Of a stretch of 64,000 nt of DNA, positions 25,524 through 35,812 are shown piece after piece. Every line of letters begins with the position of its first letter. Within the stretch, counting starts at the first letter, position 1. The DNA lies in assembly GCF_042675705.1 (NCBI RefSeq), contig NZ_JBHTJJ010000001.1; one strand, written 5' to 3'. Source of the DNA: Ruegeria arenilitoris. Its GTDB lineage: Bacteria > Pseudomonadota > Alphaproteobacteria > Rhodobacterales > Rhodobacteraceae. A program made the position numbers and the translations under genes. The notes under the pieces were generated by a model. That model saw only the letters and a program-made list of their open reading frames with translations, did no database searches and was not told the DNA's origin.

Positions 25524-25985
25524 TCAGCCGGATTCGGCCTTTTTCTCCCAACGGCCGGATTCCTCCGACCAATACTGCGCCGCGCAACCCGCCGCGGTCA
25601 GCGTCTTCCATTGACCACGCGCATGATCCACCGCGATTGGGTCGTTGCCGTCGAACAGGATGCAAACCCGCTCCGAGGCGGTCACCTCATCTGGCGTCAC
25701 CGCGGCCCCATCCACCGCCATCAGGCAAGACGGGTTGTTGGCCGCGTCCGCCTCGGTAGTCAGCAGGATCGGCTGAACCGCGTCATGCGGCCCACCTGCC
25801 TGCCCATGCGGCAGAAAGGCGTCCTCGGGGCCCAGCCAAAGCCTTTCGTCCAGCCAGTCCAGCCGCGCAGGGTCAGTGCCTCGCACCGCAATCCGCCACC
25901 CGGCCTGCCGTGCCTTGTCCAGCAACACCGGCAAGGTCTGCTCAAGTGGTTGGCGGGTCAGGTGGTAGAAGTAGACGGCGCCCAT
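25524..25985 (-). CDS. holC: DNA polymerase III chi subunit
   Basis: An accessory clamp-loader subunit that links the replisome to single-strand binding protein. It has 153 residues, N-terminus MGAVYFYHLTRQPLEQTLPVLL, with the chi signature LWLGPEDAFLPHG near residue 52 and RVCILFDGND near 108. The start was set at this ATG because it gives the conserved N-terminus. It begins four bases after pepA in the same direction; holC next to pepA is a common arrangement. Confidence 0.93.
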   Translation of the reverse strand: MGAVYFYHLTRQPLEQTLPVLLDKARQAGWRIAVRGTDPARLDWLDERLWLGPEDAFLPHGQAGGPHDAVQPILLTTEADAANNPSCLMAVDGAAVTPDEVTASERVCILFDGNDPIAVDHARGQWKTLTAAGCAAQYWSEESGRWEKKAESG

Positions 25986-25989
25986 CGAC

Positions 25990-27456
<1,467 letters not shown>

Positions 27457-27586
27457 TTCTTGCTCCTGAAAAACTCTGCCCACAGACCTAGCCCGCGCCG
27501 CCGCCATTGACCAGATAGCAGTTTTCCCCGCCCGCCAATTGCATTAAGGTCGCGCCAAAATGACCGGCAGGCTCGGGGGAGAAAAC

Positions 27587-27688
27587 TTGGCATCATTCGG
27601 CAGGCATAGGCCGTCGCGCATGTTTTTGTGCCTTGGCGATTCTGGCAACAGGCCTGCTGGACGCCCCGTGCCGGGGATGCGGCCGTGA
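27587..27688 (+). pseudogene. lptF: Possible remnant of lptF (internal deletion)
   Basis: A TTG with GGGGGAG five bases upstream opens a 33-codon frame whose TGA overlaps the lptG start (GTGA), exactly how a full upstream lptF would end. Its first residues LASFGRHRPSR recall, from memory, the LARFDRYMLSQ-like start of alphaproteobacterial LptF. No membrane segments remain. It could instead be a leader peptide or chance. Confidence 0.3.
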
Positions 27689-28785
27689 TTCTGGACCGGT
27701 ACTTCGCCCGCCGCTTTTTGCAGAGCTTTCTGGTGATTGGGGCCATATTCCTGACACTGATGATCCTGATCGACCTGATCGAACAGGCCCGTCGGTTCAA
27801 TGACGCCGACCTGTCCTTTGGCCAGGTTCTGCAGCTGACGTTGTTGAACACGCCCGCTGCGATCAGCGAGATGCTGCCGCTATTGATGATCCTGTCGACC
27901 ATTGCCCTGTTTGTCGGCCTCGCCCGAAGCTCGGAACTCGTGGTGACCCGGGCGATCGGCCGCTCGGGTATCCGCGCGCTGGTGGCACCGGTCCTTCTGG
28001 CGCTGCTAATCGGAACGCTGGCGGTGGCCCTGCTGAACCCGATTGCGGCGGCCACGTCCGAGCAGTACCGGCATTTCTCGGATCTATACAAAAACGGTGG
28101 CAGTTCCGCCCTCTCGATCAGCCGCGATGGGCTTTGGCTGCGTCAGGGCTCACCGCAGGGCCAATCGGTGATTCATGCCCGCGCATCGACCAACGACGCC
28201 GAGCTTGAATTGATCGACGTGACCATCATCACGTTTTCGCCCGAAGGTCTTCCGTCCCGTCAGATCATCGCCGACGGCGCTCGCCTCGACGACGGGGTCT
28301 GGATCCTGCGCAACACCAAGGAATGGCCCCTGTCCAGCGACACCAACCCCGAGACCCACGCCGTCACGCATGAGACCCTGCGGCTGCCCACTTCGCTGAC
28401 CCGTCAGCGCATCCTTGAAACCTTGGGCCAACAGGACAGCGTCTCGGTCTATGACCTGCCCCAGCTGATCCGCGACCTGCGCGAGGCGGGCTTTTCAACC
28501 AAGCAATACGAGGTTTGGCTGCAGGTGCAGCTGGCGCGCCCATTCTTCCTGATTTCGATGGTGTTGATCGGCGCGGCCTTCACCATGCGGCACGTGCGGT
28601 TCGGCGGCACCGGCGTCGCCGTGCTGACTGCTGTTTTGCTGGGGTTCGGCGTATACTTCGTGCGCAATTTCGCTCAGATTTTGGGAGAGAACGGCCAATT
28701 GCCGATTGTGATTGCGGCCTGGGCACCGCCGTTTGCGGCCATATTGCTGTCGCTCGGCCTTCTGCTGCACGCGGAGGATGGCTGA
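27685..28785 (+). CDS. lptG: LPS export ABC transporter permease LptG
   Basis: An inner-membrane permease of the LptB2FG extractor that feeds lipopolysaccharide to the Lpt bridge. It has 366 residues. The N-terminus VILDRYFARRFLQSF and the stretch QARRFNDADLSFGQV identify it as LptG and not LptF. Six membrane helices flank a periplasmic jellyroll (about residues 120-265). The GTG was chosen because the conserved protein starts there. Its normal partner gene lptF, usually directly upstream, is absent. The stop overlaps the lptD ATG by one base (TGATG). Confidence 0.9.
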   Translation: MILDRYFARRFLQSFLVIGAIFLTLMILIDLIEQARRFNDADLSFGQVLQLTLLNTPAAISEMLPLLMILSTIALFVGLARSSELVVTRAIGRSGIRALVAPVLLALLIGTLAVALLNPIAAATSEQYRHFSDLYKNGGSSALSISRDGLWLRQGSPQGQSVIHARASTNDAELELIDVTIITFSPEGLPSRQIIADGARLDDGVWILRNTKEWPLSSDTNPETHAVTHETLRLPTSLTRQRILETLGQQDSVSVYDLPQLIRDLREAGFSTKQYEVWLQVQLARPFFLISMVLIGAAFTMRHVRFGGTGVAVLTAVLLGFGVYFVRNFAQILGENGQLPIVIAAWAPPFAAILLSLGLLLHAEDG

Positions 28786-30953
28786 TGCGGCGCCTTCTGC
28801 CCCTTCTTTTGTCCAGTGCCGTGTTCTTTTCCGGTCCAGGGCTGGCATTGGCCCAGACCACTGAGACCAGTGCGCCCGCGCCTGACACGGCACAACAACA
28901 GGATCAGCCTGCCCTGCTGGTGGCCGACAGGATCTTCATCACCCCGGATCGCAAACTGGTGGCCGAGGGCAACGTCGAAGCTTTTCAGGGCGACGTCAAA
29001 CTGTCCGCACAGCGCGTGGTGTTCGACCGCGAGTCGGGCGAGCTGACGCTGGAAGGTCCGATCCGGATCGATCAGGGCGGACGCTCGACCGTCCTCGCGG
29101 ACTCAGCGCAACTGGATGACGGCATCCAGAACGGGTTGCTGACCGGCGCACGGCTGGTGTTCGATCAGCAGGTACAGATCGCGTCGGTTCAGGCGACCCG
29201 CGCGGCAGGACGCTACACGCAGTTCAGCAAGGTCTCGGCCACGTCCTGCCATGTCTGCGCCGACGGTCGGCCGCCCCTCTGGCAGATCCGGGCGCGCAAG
29301 GTCACGCATGATCAGCTCGAACGGCAGTTGTATTTCGAGGGCGCCCAGTTCCGCATTCTGGATGTGCCGGTTTTCTACTTTCCAACCCTGCGACTGCCGG
29401 ACCCGACACTGGATCGGGCAACCGGATTTCTTGTGCCGTCAATCCGCACGACCTCGCAGTTGGGTACCGGCGTCAAAACGCCGTATTTCTTCAAACTGGG
29501 CGATCACAGGGATCTGACGCTGACCCCCTACCTGTCGTCCAAGACCACGACGCTTGGCTATCGCTACCGGCAGGCCTTCAAGAACGGCCGCATCCAGTTT
29601 GAAGGGGCCTATACCCGCGACGACGTCCAGCAGGAGCAGGATCGGGGCTATTTCTTTGCAAATGGCTGGTTCAATCTGCCGAACGACTTCCGGCTGACCT
29701 TTGACGTCCAGACCGCATCGGACGACTCGTACCTGGCGGACTACGGGCTGCCTGACTATGACCGCCTGCGCAGCGAGATCGCGCTCGAGCGCATCAAACG
29801 CGACACGGCGTTTCGGACCAGCTTCATTCACTACAAGACCCTGCGCGACAGCGAGGAACAGGATGAGATCCCGTCGCAGGTCTTCGATCTGTTCTACCAG
29901 AAACGCTATTTTCCCGCCTCCGCTGTCGGCGGTGAGGTGCGGTTGGGCTTCGTCACCCACACCCACACCCGGACCAGCGACGAGGATATCATCGGGCGCG
30001 ATGTGGCCCGCGCCACATTCGACGCCCAGTGGCTGCGCAGCTGGACCTTTGCCTCCGGGCTGCGCGCGGATGCGGAACTGGGGGCTTCGGTCGACACGTT
30101 CGACATTCGCAACGACAGCGCCTACCCCGACCAGATCACCCGGTCGACCCCGCGTGCGGCTTTGACATTGCGCTTTCCGATGACCCGGCGCGAAGCCTCT
30201 GGCGCGACCCAGTTTTTGGAGCCGATCGCGCAGTTTGGCTGGACCCATGTTTCGGACACCGATGTGCCCGATGACGAAAGCACCTTCCAGGAATTTGACC
30301 AGGGCAACCTGTTGTCCCTGTCCCGCTTTCCGGCCGAGGACCGACGCGAAGACGGCACGACCGCGGTCGTGGGCGTGAACTGGGCTCGGTATGCCCCGGG
30401 CGGTTGGCGGGCATTGGCCACGGTCGGCCAGGTCTTCCGCTCGACCGCCGATCCGAACTTCACCGCTACGTCCGGCCTGCAGGGAACTTCGTCCGACCTG
30501 CTGCTGGCAGGGCAGATCAAGACGAACAATGGCCTTACACTGGCCGCACGCGGATTGATGGATGGAGATTTCAGCTTTACCAAGGCTGAATTGCGCGGAA
30601 CCTGGGCCAACGAGGGGACCCAACTGGGCGGAAGCTATATCTGGCAGCAGCCGGACCCGGCCGAAAACCTTGACATGGAGACATCCGAGATACGGTTGAC
30701 CGCACGTCAACGACTGGATGAAAACTGGAGAGCCAACGCCCTGGCCCGCTATGATCTGGCAGAATCCGAACCGCTGCGGCTGGGCTTTGGTGTGACGTAT
30801 GAAAATGAATGTGTGCAGGTTAACATGTCCGTCAGCCGGCGATATACTTCGACATCAAGTATTGAGCCTTCGACGGAATTCGGCTTTACCGTTGCACTGA
30901 CAGGATACGCCGTTGAAGGCGGGGGCAAGAAGTATAAAAGAAAATGCAGCTGA
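28785..30953 (+). CDS. lptD: LPS-assembly protein LptD
   Basis: An outer-membrane translocon that inserts lipopolysaccharide into the outer leaflet with LptE. It has 722 residues. A signal peptide (about residues 1-24, ending ALAQ) is followed by the periplasmic OstA/beta-jellyroll domain (residues 38-130, DRIFITPDRKLVAEGNVEAF) and a C-terminal 26-strand barrel. The barrel begins with the conserved ATGFLVPSIRTTSQLGTG near residue 210. GGAGG stands eight bases before the ATG. It overlaps lptG by one base and surA by ten. Confidence 0.94.
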   Translation: MRRLLPLLLSSAVFFSGPGLALAQTTETSAPAPDTAQQQDQPALLVADRIFITPDRKLVAEGNVEAFQGDVKLSAQRVVFDRESGELTLEGPIRIDQGGRSTVLADSAQLDDGIQNGLLTGARLVFDQQVQIASVQATRAAGRYTQFSKVSATSCHVCADGRPPLWQIRARKVTHDQLERQLYFEGAQFRILDVPVFYFPTLRLPDPTLDRATGFLVPSIRTTSQLGTGVKTPYFFKLGDHRDLTLTPYLSSKTTTLGYRYRQAFKNGRIQFEGAYTRDDVQQEQDRGYFFANGWFNLPNDFRLTFDVQTASDDSYLADYGLPDYDRLRSEIALERIKRDTAFRTSFIHYKTLRDSEEQDEIPSQVFDLFYQKRYFPASAVGGEVRLGFVTHTHTRTSDEDIIGRDVARATFDAQWLRSWTFASGLRADAELGASVDTFDIRNDSAYPDQITRSTPRAALTLRFPMTRREASGATQFLEPIAQFGWTHVSDTDVPDDESTFQEFDQGNLLSLSRFPAEDRREDGTTAVVGVNWARYAPGGWRALATVGQVFRSTADPNFTATSGLQGTSSDLLLAGQIKTNNGLTLAARGLMDGDFSFTKAELRGTWANEGTQLGGSYIWQQPDPAENLDMETSEIRLTARQRLDENWRANALARYDLAESEPLRLGFGVTYENECVQVNMSVSRRYTSTSSIEPSTEFGFTVALTGYAVEGGGKKYKRKCS

Positions 30954-32197
30954 TTTCAGGTTTTTCCAGGTTCTTTCGTTCCCGTTGGCTGACGGCATTT
31001 GCGCCCGGCCTCGCGGTCGCCATGCTGACAGTTGCACCTCAGCAAGCCCCCGCGCAAAGCCTGTTTTCACCGGCTATCCGCGTGAATCAGGATATCGTCA
31101 CCTGGTACGAACTGGATCAGCGCCAGCGGTTCCTCGAAATTCTGGGTATCCCCGGCAGCTCTGAGTCCGAAGTCCGCGAGGCGCTGATCGACGAACGCCT
31201 GCGCAAACAGGCCATGCGCGAAGCCGGCATCCAGCCCACACCCGAAGACATTCAGGTTGCGATCGACGAATTCGCCTCGCGCGGTCAGCTGTCCCCGGAT
31301 CAGTTCCTGAAGGCATTGGCCGACGCGGGCATCGACCGGGAAACCGTGAGGGACTACGTATCCAGCCAGCTGGCATGGCGCGACTATGTCAGCGCCCGCT
31401 TTATCTCTCAGGCCCGTCCGACGGACGACGAGATTGACCGTGCAATGGGTCAGACCGGCGGAGGCGGTCTTCAGGTTTTGCTGTCCGAAATCATCATTCC
31501 CGTGAATGCGCAGACCTTGGCACAGGCCGAGGCCCTGGCCGACGAGATCGCCCGTGTCGAAACCATCGATGCGTTTTCGGCCGCCGCCACGCAGTACTCG
31601 GCAGCGCCGACACGCGAAAATGGCGGACGCTTGGACTGGTTGAACGTCACCAATCTGCCTCCGGCGCTGCAACCGGTTATCCTTGGCCTGAAGAATGGCG
31701 AAGTCACGGCGCCGCTGAGCCTGCCCAACGCCGTAGCCCTGTTCCAGATGCGCGGCCTGCGAGAAGTGGCCGCCAGCACGCCGCGGTTCTCCAAGATCGA
31801 CTATGCGGCCTATTACCTGTCTGGCGGGCTCAGCCCCGATACGTTGCAAAGAGCCGCCGAACTGAAGGAAAAGGTTGATACCTGCGACGACCTGTACGGC
31901 ATAGCCAAGGGGCAACCGCCCGAGGTACTCGACCGGGTCTCGGCCAGTCCGCCCGAAATCCCGCGCGACATCGCGCTGGAAATCGCCAAGCTGGATCCCA
32001 ACGAGGTGTCGACAACTCTGACCCGCAACAACGGCCAGACGCTGGTGTTCCTCATGCTGTGCAATCGGACGCGCGATCTGGGTGAGGACACGTCACGCGA
32101 GGACGTGGCCAACGCGTTGACGCAGCAACGCCTGCAGGCATTCGCCAACAGCCTCGTCGAACAGCTGCGCGCCGACGCCACCATCATCGAGCAATGA
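30944..32197 (+). CDS. surA: SurA-like periplasmic peptidyl-prolyl isomerase
   Basis: A chaperone for outer-membrane protein folding, here next to the LptD gene it would serve. It has 417 residues. A signal region ends near residue 38 (APAQ). The SurA_N-type helical domain (residues 45-160, with LIDERLRKQAMREAGIQPTPEDIQ) is followed by one parvulin domain (residues 175-280). The region after residue 290 shows no clear second parvulin domain. The gene overlaps lptD by ten bases and pdxA by four. Confidence 0.9.
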   Translation: MQLISGFSRFFRSRWLTAFAPGLAVAMLTVAPQQAPAQSLFSPAIRVNQDIVTWYELDQRQRFLEILGIPGSSESEVREALIDERLRKQAMREAGIQPTPEDIQVAIDEFASRGQLSPDQFLKALADAGIDRETVRDYVSSQLAWRDYVSARFISQARPTDDEIDRAMGQTGGGGLQVLLSEIIIPVNAQTLAQAEALADEIARVETIDAFSAAATQYSAAPTRENGGRLDWLNVTNLPPALQPVILGLKNGEVTAPLSLPNAVALFQMRGLREVAASTPRFSKIDYAAYYLSGGLSPDTLQRAAELKEKVDTCDDLYGIAKGQPPEVLDRVSASPPEIPRDIALEIAKLDPNEVSTTLTRNNGQTLVFLMLCNRTRDLGEDTSREDVANALTQQRLQAFANSLVEQLRADATIIEQ

Positions 32198-33159
32198 CCG
32201 CGCCCATCGCGCTCAGCTGCGGCGAACCCTCGGGCATCGGTCCGGAAATCGCCGCCAAGGCCTGGGCTGCGATGCGCGACAGCTGTCCGTTTTTCTACAT
32301 CGGCGATCCCAGCCACCTGCCGGACGATATCCCCACGACCGAAGTCGTAGACCCCGCCCAGGTGGCTGACATCTGCGCAGAGGCGCTGCCCGTGCTGCCG
32401 CTGACCTTTCCGGCCCCCAACATGCCCGGCCACCCCGATCCGGCCAATGCACCTTCGGTGATCGACGCCATCGAAACCGGCGTGTCGCTGGTGCAATCGG
32501 GCGCGGCCTCGGCCCTCTGCACGGCACCGATCCACAAGAAGGCCCTGATCGACGGCGCCGATTTCGCTTACCCAGGACATACCGAGTTTCTTGCGGCGCT
32601 GGCAGGTCGCTCCCGCGTGGTGATGATGCTGGCCAGCGAGCAACTCCGCGTGGTACCCGCCACGATCCACATCCCGCTGTCGCAAGTGCCCTCGCGCCTC
32701 ACGCCCGATCTGCTGCGCGACACGATCGCGATCACCGCCGATGGACTGCGTCGCCAATTCGGCATCCCACATCCTCGCATCGCGGTGGCCGGACTCAACC
32801 CCCATGCCGGCGAGGGTGGCAAGATGGGTCGCGAGGAACTGGACTGGATCGCGCCCCTGCTATCCGATCTTTCGCCCGACGGCTACACCGTAACCGGCCC
32901 GCACCCCGCCGACACGATGTTCCACGCCGCCGCACGCGCCCGATACGATGCCGCGATCGCCATGTATCACGATCAGGCGCTGATCCCGATCAAGACGCTC
33001 GATTTCGACCGTGGCGTGAACGTGACCCTGGGCCTGCCCTTCATCCGCACCTCTCCCGACCATGGCACCGCGCTCGACATCGCCGGGAAAGGCGTCGCCA
33101 ACCCCACCAGCTTGATCGAGGCGCTGAAACTCGCCCAATGCATGGCACAAAGCACTTGA
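32194..33159 (+). CDS. pdxA: 4-hydroxythreonine-4-phosphate dehydrogenase
   Basis: Catalyses NAD-dependent oxidation in pyridoxal-phosphate synthesis. It has 321 residues. The N-terminal GEPSGIGPEI, the AGLNPHAGEGGKMGREE motif near residue 195 and MYHDQALIPIK near 255 (metal-binding His) are diagnostic. It overlaps surA by four bases. The order surA-pdxA-rsmA is the same as in E. coli. Confidence 0.96.
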   Translation: MTAPIALSCGEPSGIGPEIAAKAWAAMRDSCPFFYIGDPSHLPDDIPTTEVVDPAQVADICAEALPVLPLTFPAPNMPGHPDPANAPSVIDAIETGVSLVQSGAASALCTAPIHKKALIDGADFAYPGHTEFLAALAGRSRVVMMLASEQLRVVPATIHIPLSQVPSRLTPDLLRDTIAITADGLRRQFGIPHPRIAVAGLNPHAGEGGKMGREELDWIAPLLSDLSPDGYTVTGPHPADTMFHAAARARYDAAIAMYHDQALIPIKTLDFDRGVNVTLGLPFIRTSPDHGTALDIAGKGVANPTSLIEALKLAQCMAQST

Positions 33160-33160
33160 T

Positions 33161-33205
33161 CCTTCAACTGGCGCCAAATATCCCCGCCGAAGGCAAAAAT
33201 TCTCT
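33161..33205. repeat. Possible dispersed roseobacter intergenic element
   Basis: The GGCGCCAAATATCCCCGCCGAAGG block just after pdxA resembles, from memory, a sequence seen many times at gene ends in roseobacter genomes (GGCGGGGATATTT with flanking GGC/GCC). Only one copy lies in this window, so the repeat nature is not shown here. Confidence 0.3.
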
Positions 33206-33243
33206 GGCGCGCCGCCTGCACCCTGCGCCACGGTAACCGGATC

Positions 33244-34086
33244 ATGAGCGCAATCGACACCCTCCCCCCGCTGCGCGAGGTCATCGCCAAGCACCAGCTC
33301 TCGGCCCGCAAGTCGCTGGGCCAGAACTTCCTGCTCGATCTCAACCTGACGGCCAAGATCGCCCGGCAGGCCGGCGACCTGAGCCAATGCGACGTGCTGG
33401 AGATCGGTCCCGGCCCCGGAGGCCTGACCCGCGGTTTGCTGGCCGAAGGTGCGCGCAAGGTGGTGGCGGTGGAAAAAGACACCCGCTGCATCGCCGCACT
33501 TCAGGAAATCGCTACCGCCTATCCCGGGCGGCTCGAGGTCATCAATGGCGACGCTCTAAAAATCGATCCGCTTGAACATCTGACCCCGCCCATCCGCGTG
33601 GCGGCCAATCTTCCCTACAATGTCGGCACAGAACTGCTGGTGCGCTGGCTGACCCCGCCGGAATGGCCGCCCTTCTGGCAAAGCCTGACCCTGATGTTCC
33701 AGCGCGAGGTGGCCGAACGCATCGTGGCGCTGCCCGGCACCAAGGCTTATGGGCGGCTGGCGATCCTGGCCCAGTGGCGGGCCGAAGCGCGCATCGCCAT
33801 GTCCCTGCCCCCCGGTGCGTTCACGCCGCCGCCCAAGGTCAGCAGCGCCGTGGTCCACCTGACCGCCCAGCCCGAACCCCGCTTTCCGGCCGATGCCGGT
33901 ATTCTGTCACGCGTCGTAGCCGCTGCGTTCAATCAGCGCCGCAAGATGCTGCGCGCCTCGCTCAAGGGGTTGGCCCCTGATATCGAGGACCGCCTGACGG
34001 CCGCCGGCATCAAGCCGACCGACCGTGCCGAGCAGATATCGCTCGAAGCGTTCTGCGCGCTGGCCCGCGAGATAGAAAAAACCTGA
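33244..34086 (+). CDS. rsmA: 16S rRNA dimethyladenosine transferase RsmA (KsgA)
   Basis: Dimethylates A1518 and A1519 of 16S rRNA late in small-subunit assembly. It has 280 residues. The N-terminus carries KSLGQNFLLD, the SAM-binding VLEIGPGPGGLTRGLL near residue 50, the catalytic motif NLPYNVGT near residue 122, and a C-terminal rRNA-binding domain (AFNQRRKMLRASLKG). It is the last gene of the lptG-lptD-surA-pdxA-rsmA run and ends at a two-way terminator. Confidence 0.97.
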   Translation: MSAIDTLPPLREVIAKHQLSARKSLGQNFLLDLNLTAKIARQAGDLSQCDVLEIGPGPGGLTRGLLAEGARKVVAVEKDTRCIAALQEIATAYPGRLEVINGDALKIDPLEHLTPPIRVAANLPYNVGTELLVRWLTPPEWPPFWQSLTLMFQREVAERIVALPGTKAYGRLAILAQWRAEARIAMSLPPGAFTPPPKVSSAVVHLTAQPEPRFPADAGILSRVVAAAFNQRRKMLRASLKGLAPDIEDRLTAAGIKPTDRAEQISLEAFCALAREIEKT

Positions 34087-34100
34087 TCCCGGACGAAAAC

Positions 34101-34130
34101 GGCCCCGGACATCTCTGACCGGGGCCTTTG
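34101..34130. terminator. Two-way terminator between rsmA and DUF4167 gene
   Basis: A perfect eight-base stem GGCCCCGG/CCGGGGCC with a ten-base loop. It is followed by TTTG on the plus strand and GTTTTCG on the minus strand, between two convergent genes. Confidence 0.75.
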
Positions 34131-34154
34131 AACTCTGTGTGCAACCGCTAAGGC

Positions 34155-34727
34155 TTATTCGGCAGCCTCAGGTGCATCGCCGCCGCCTTGGGTGGCCTGC
34201 TCTTCTACGGCCTTGGGCTTGCGGGTGCGCGGTTTCCGGGCAGGTTTGTCCTTGCGCTCGGCCGCTTCGGCCTTGGCGCCCGTGCTTTCGGGCGTCTCGA
34301 CAAGCCCCGATTCAGGAGTATCCGAATCGGCGTTCAGATCAACGATGTCCGGCTGCGGAGCCTCGGCCGGATCCGCCCGGCGTGCGGCTTCACGTTCCTG
34401 CCGTTCCGCCCGCTCTCGATCGCGCTCGGCCTGACGCTCGCGGTTCTGGCGTTCCTGCTCTTCCCGACGCGCCTCCATTTCGCGTTGCGCCTCGCTCAGC
34501 AGGCGCAGGTAGTGCTCGGCATGTTGCTGAAAGTTCTCGGCGGCCACGCGGTCATTGGCCAGCTGTGCATCGCGCGCCAGCTGGTTGTACTTGTCAATGA
34601 TCTGCTGCGGCGTGCCGCGCACCTTGCCCTCGGGCCCCGAGCTGTCGAAAACCCGGTTAACGACGTTGCCACCAGAGGGACGATTGCGGTTGTTCTTTGC
34701 CCGCGAGCGGGATTTGGAGGATCTCAT
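34155..34727 (-). CDS. DUF4167 domain protein
   Basis: A 190-residue basic, highly charged protein. The DUF4167 core is at residues 1-80: SRSRAKNNRNRPSGG, VFDSSGPEGKVRGTPQQI, DAQLANDRVAAENFQQHAEHY. An Arg/Glu-rich coiled-coil-like stretch follows (residues 85-120), then a disordered Pro/Ala/Lys tail. The role is unknown, but the family is confined largely to alphaproteobacteria and sits after prfA-prmC, suggesting a link to translation or RNA. The chosen ATG starts the conserved domain. Confidence 0.88.
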   Translation of the reverse strand: MRSSKSRSRAKNNRNRPSGGNVVNRVFDSSGPEGKVRGTPQQIIDKYNQLARDAQLANDRVAAENFQQHAEHYLRLLSEAQREMEARREEQERQNRERQAERDRERAERQEREAARRADPAEAPQPDIVDLNADSDTPESGLVETPESTGAKAEAAERKDKPARKPRTRKPKAVEEQATQGGGDAPEAAE

Positions 34728-34966
34728 CTTACTGTACGTCAGCCTTGTCTTGCACTGTCGATCCACCCGTATTCTGCGCTGCTCTGTGGCCTGTGCCGTC
34801 ACGGGATGTCGACTTTTTTGGGCTTGGCGTCAGGGGTGCGCCGAAAGGGCGTCAACCGCGCTGACTACTCTGAGTAAGCATGTCCTGACGGCGCAGACAA
34901 GGGGTTAATACACCAAATGCCGGGTTTTTTACCCCGACCGGCGTAAATCGGCCTCAGAATCCTCGG

Positions 34967-35812
34967 TTAGCCCGGCATTCTGGCGCCCACCACCCGGTCC
35001 CGCCCGTCCAGATCAGGAACGACACGGATATCCGCCAGCCCCGCCGCGTCGAACAACGCGCTGACAGCCTTCGCCTGTGTCGGGCCGATTTCCACCAGAA
35101 GCCGTCCGCCGGGAACAAGGTGATCCGGGGCGCCGGCCGCAATCCGACGATAGGCGTCCAGCCCGTCCGCTTCATCCGTCAAAGCCAGACGCGGCTCGTG
35201 CTCGCGTACTTCGGGCGACAGGCCATCCATCTCATCCAGCGCGATATAGGGCGGATTGGAAACGATCAGGTCGAAATACCCGCCAATGTTCTCAAACCAG
35301 TCCGAGCGCTGGATCTCTGCCCGATCCTGCACCCCATGGGCCACCGCATTGGCGCTGGCCTGCAGACAGGCGGCCTCGCTCAGATCGACGCCCAGCCCGG
35401 TTGCGCTGGTGCGTTCCGCCAGCAAGGTGATCAGGATGCAGCCCGAGCCGACGCCCAGGTCCAGCACGCGGTCAAACGGCTGGCTCAGGGCCGCTTCGAT
35501 CAGCGCCTCGGTTTCGGGGCGCGGGTCCAGCACGTCGCGGCTGACGCGGAAGCGTCGGCCGTAAAACTCGCGCTCACCCAGCAGATGGGAAACCGGAACC
35601 CGGATCGCGCGCAGCGACACCAGTTGCTCATAGCGTTCGGCGATCTCGGGCGAGAGCTCTTCGGGAGCGATCAGGGTCACGCGGCTGGCCTCGATCCGGG
35701 CGGCATGGGCCAGCAGGACCCTAGCGTCCCGCGCCGGGTCGTCCACACCTGCGGCCCGCAGGCGCGCGGTGGCGGCCACCATGGCCTGTGCCGCTGTCAG
35801 CGCCGCGATCAT
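34967..35812 (-). CDS. prmC: Release factor glutamine methyltransferase
   Basis: Methylates the Gln of the GGQ motif in RF1/RF2. It has 281 residues. An N-terminal helical domain is followed by the SAM site VLDLGVGSGCILITLL near residue 115 and the catalytic SNPPYIA near residue 183. It overlaps prfA, its substrate gene, by four bases; this pairing is nearly universal. Confidence 0.96.
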   Translation of the reverse strand: MIAALTAAQAMVAATARLRAAGVDDPARDARVLLAHAARIEASRVTLIAPEELSPEIAERYEQLVSLRAIRVPVSHLLGEREFYGRRFRVSRDVLDPRPETEALIEAALSQPFDRVLDLGVGSGCILITLLAERTSATGLGVDLSEAACLQASANAVAHGVQDRAEIQRSDWFENIGGYFDLIVSNPPYIALDEMDGLSPEVREHEPRLALTDEADGLDAYRRIAAGAPDHLVPGGRLLVEIGPTQAKAVSALFDAAGLADIRVVPDLDGRDRVVGARMPG

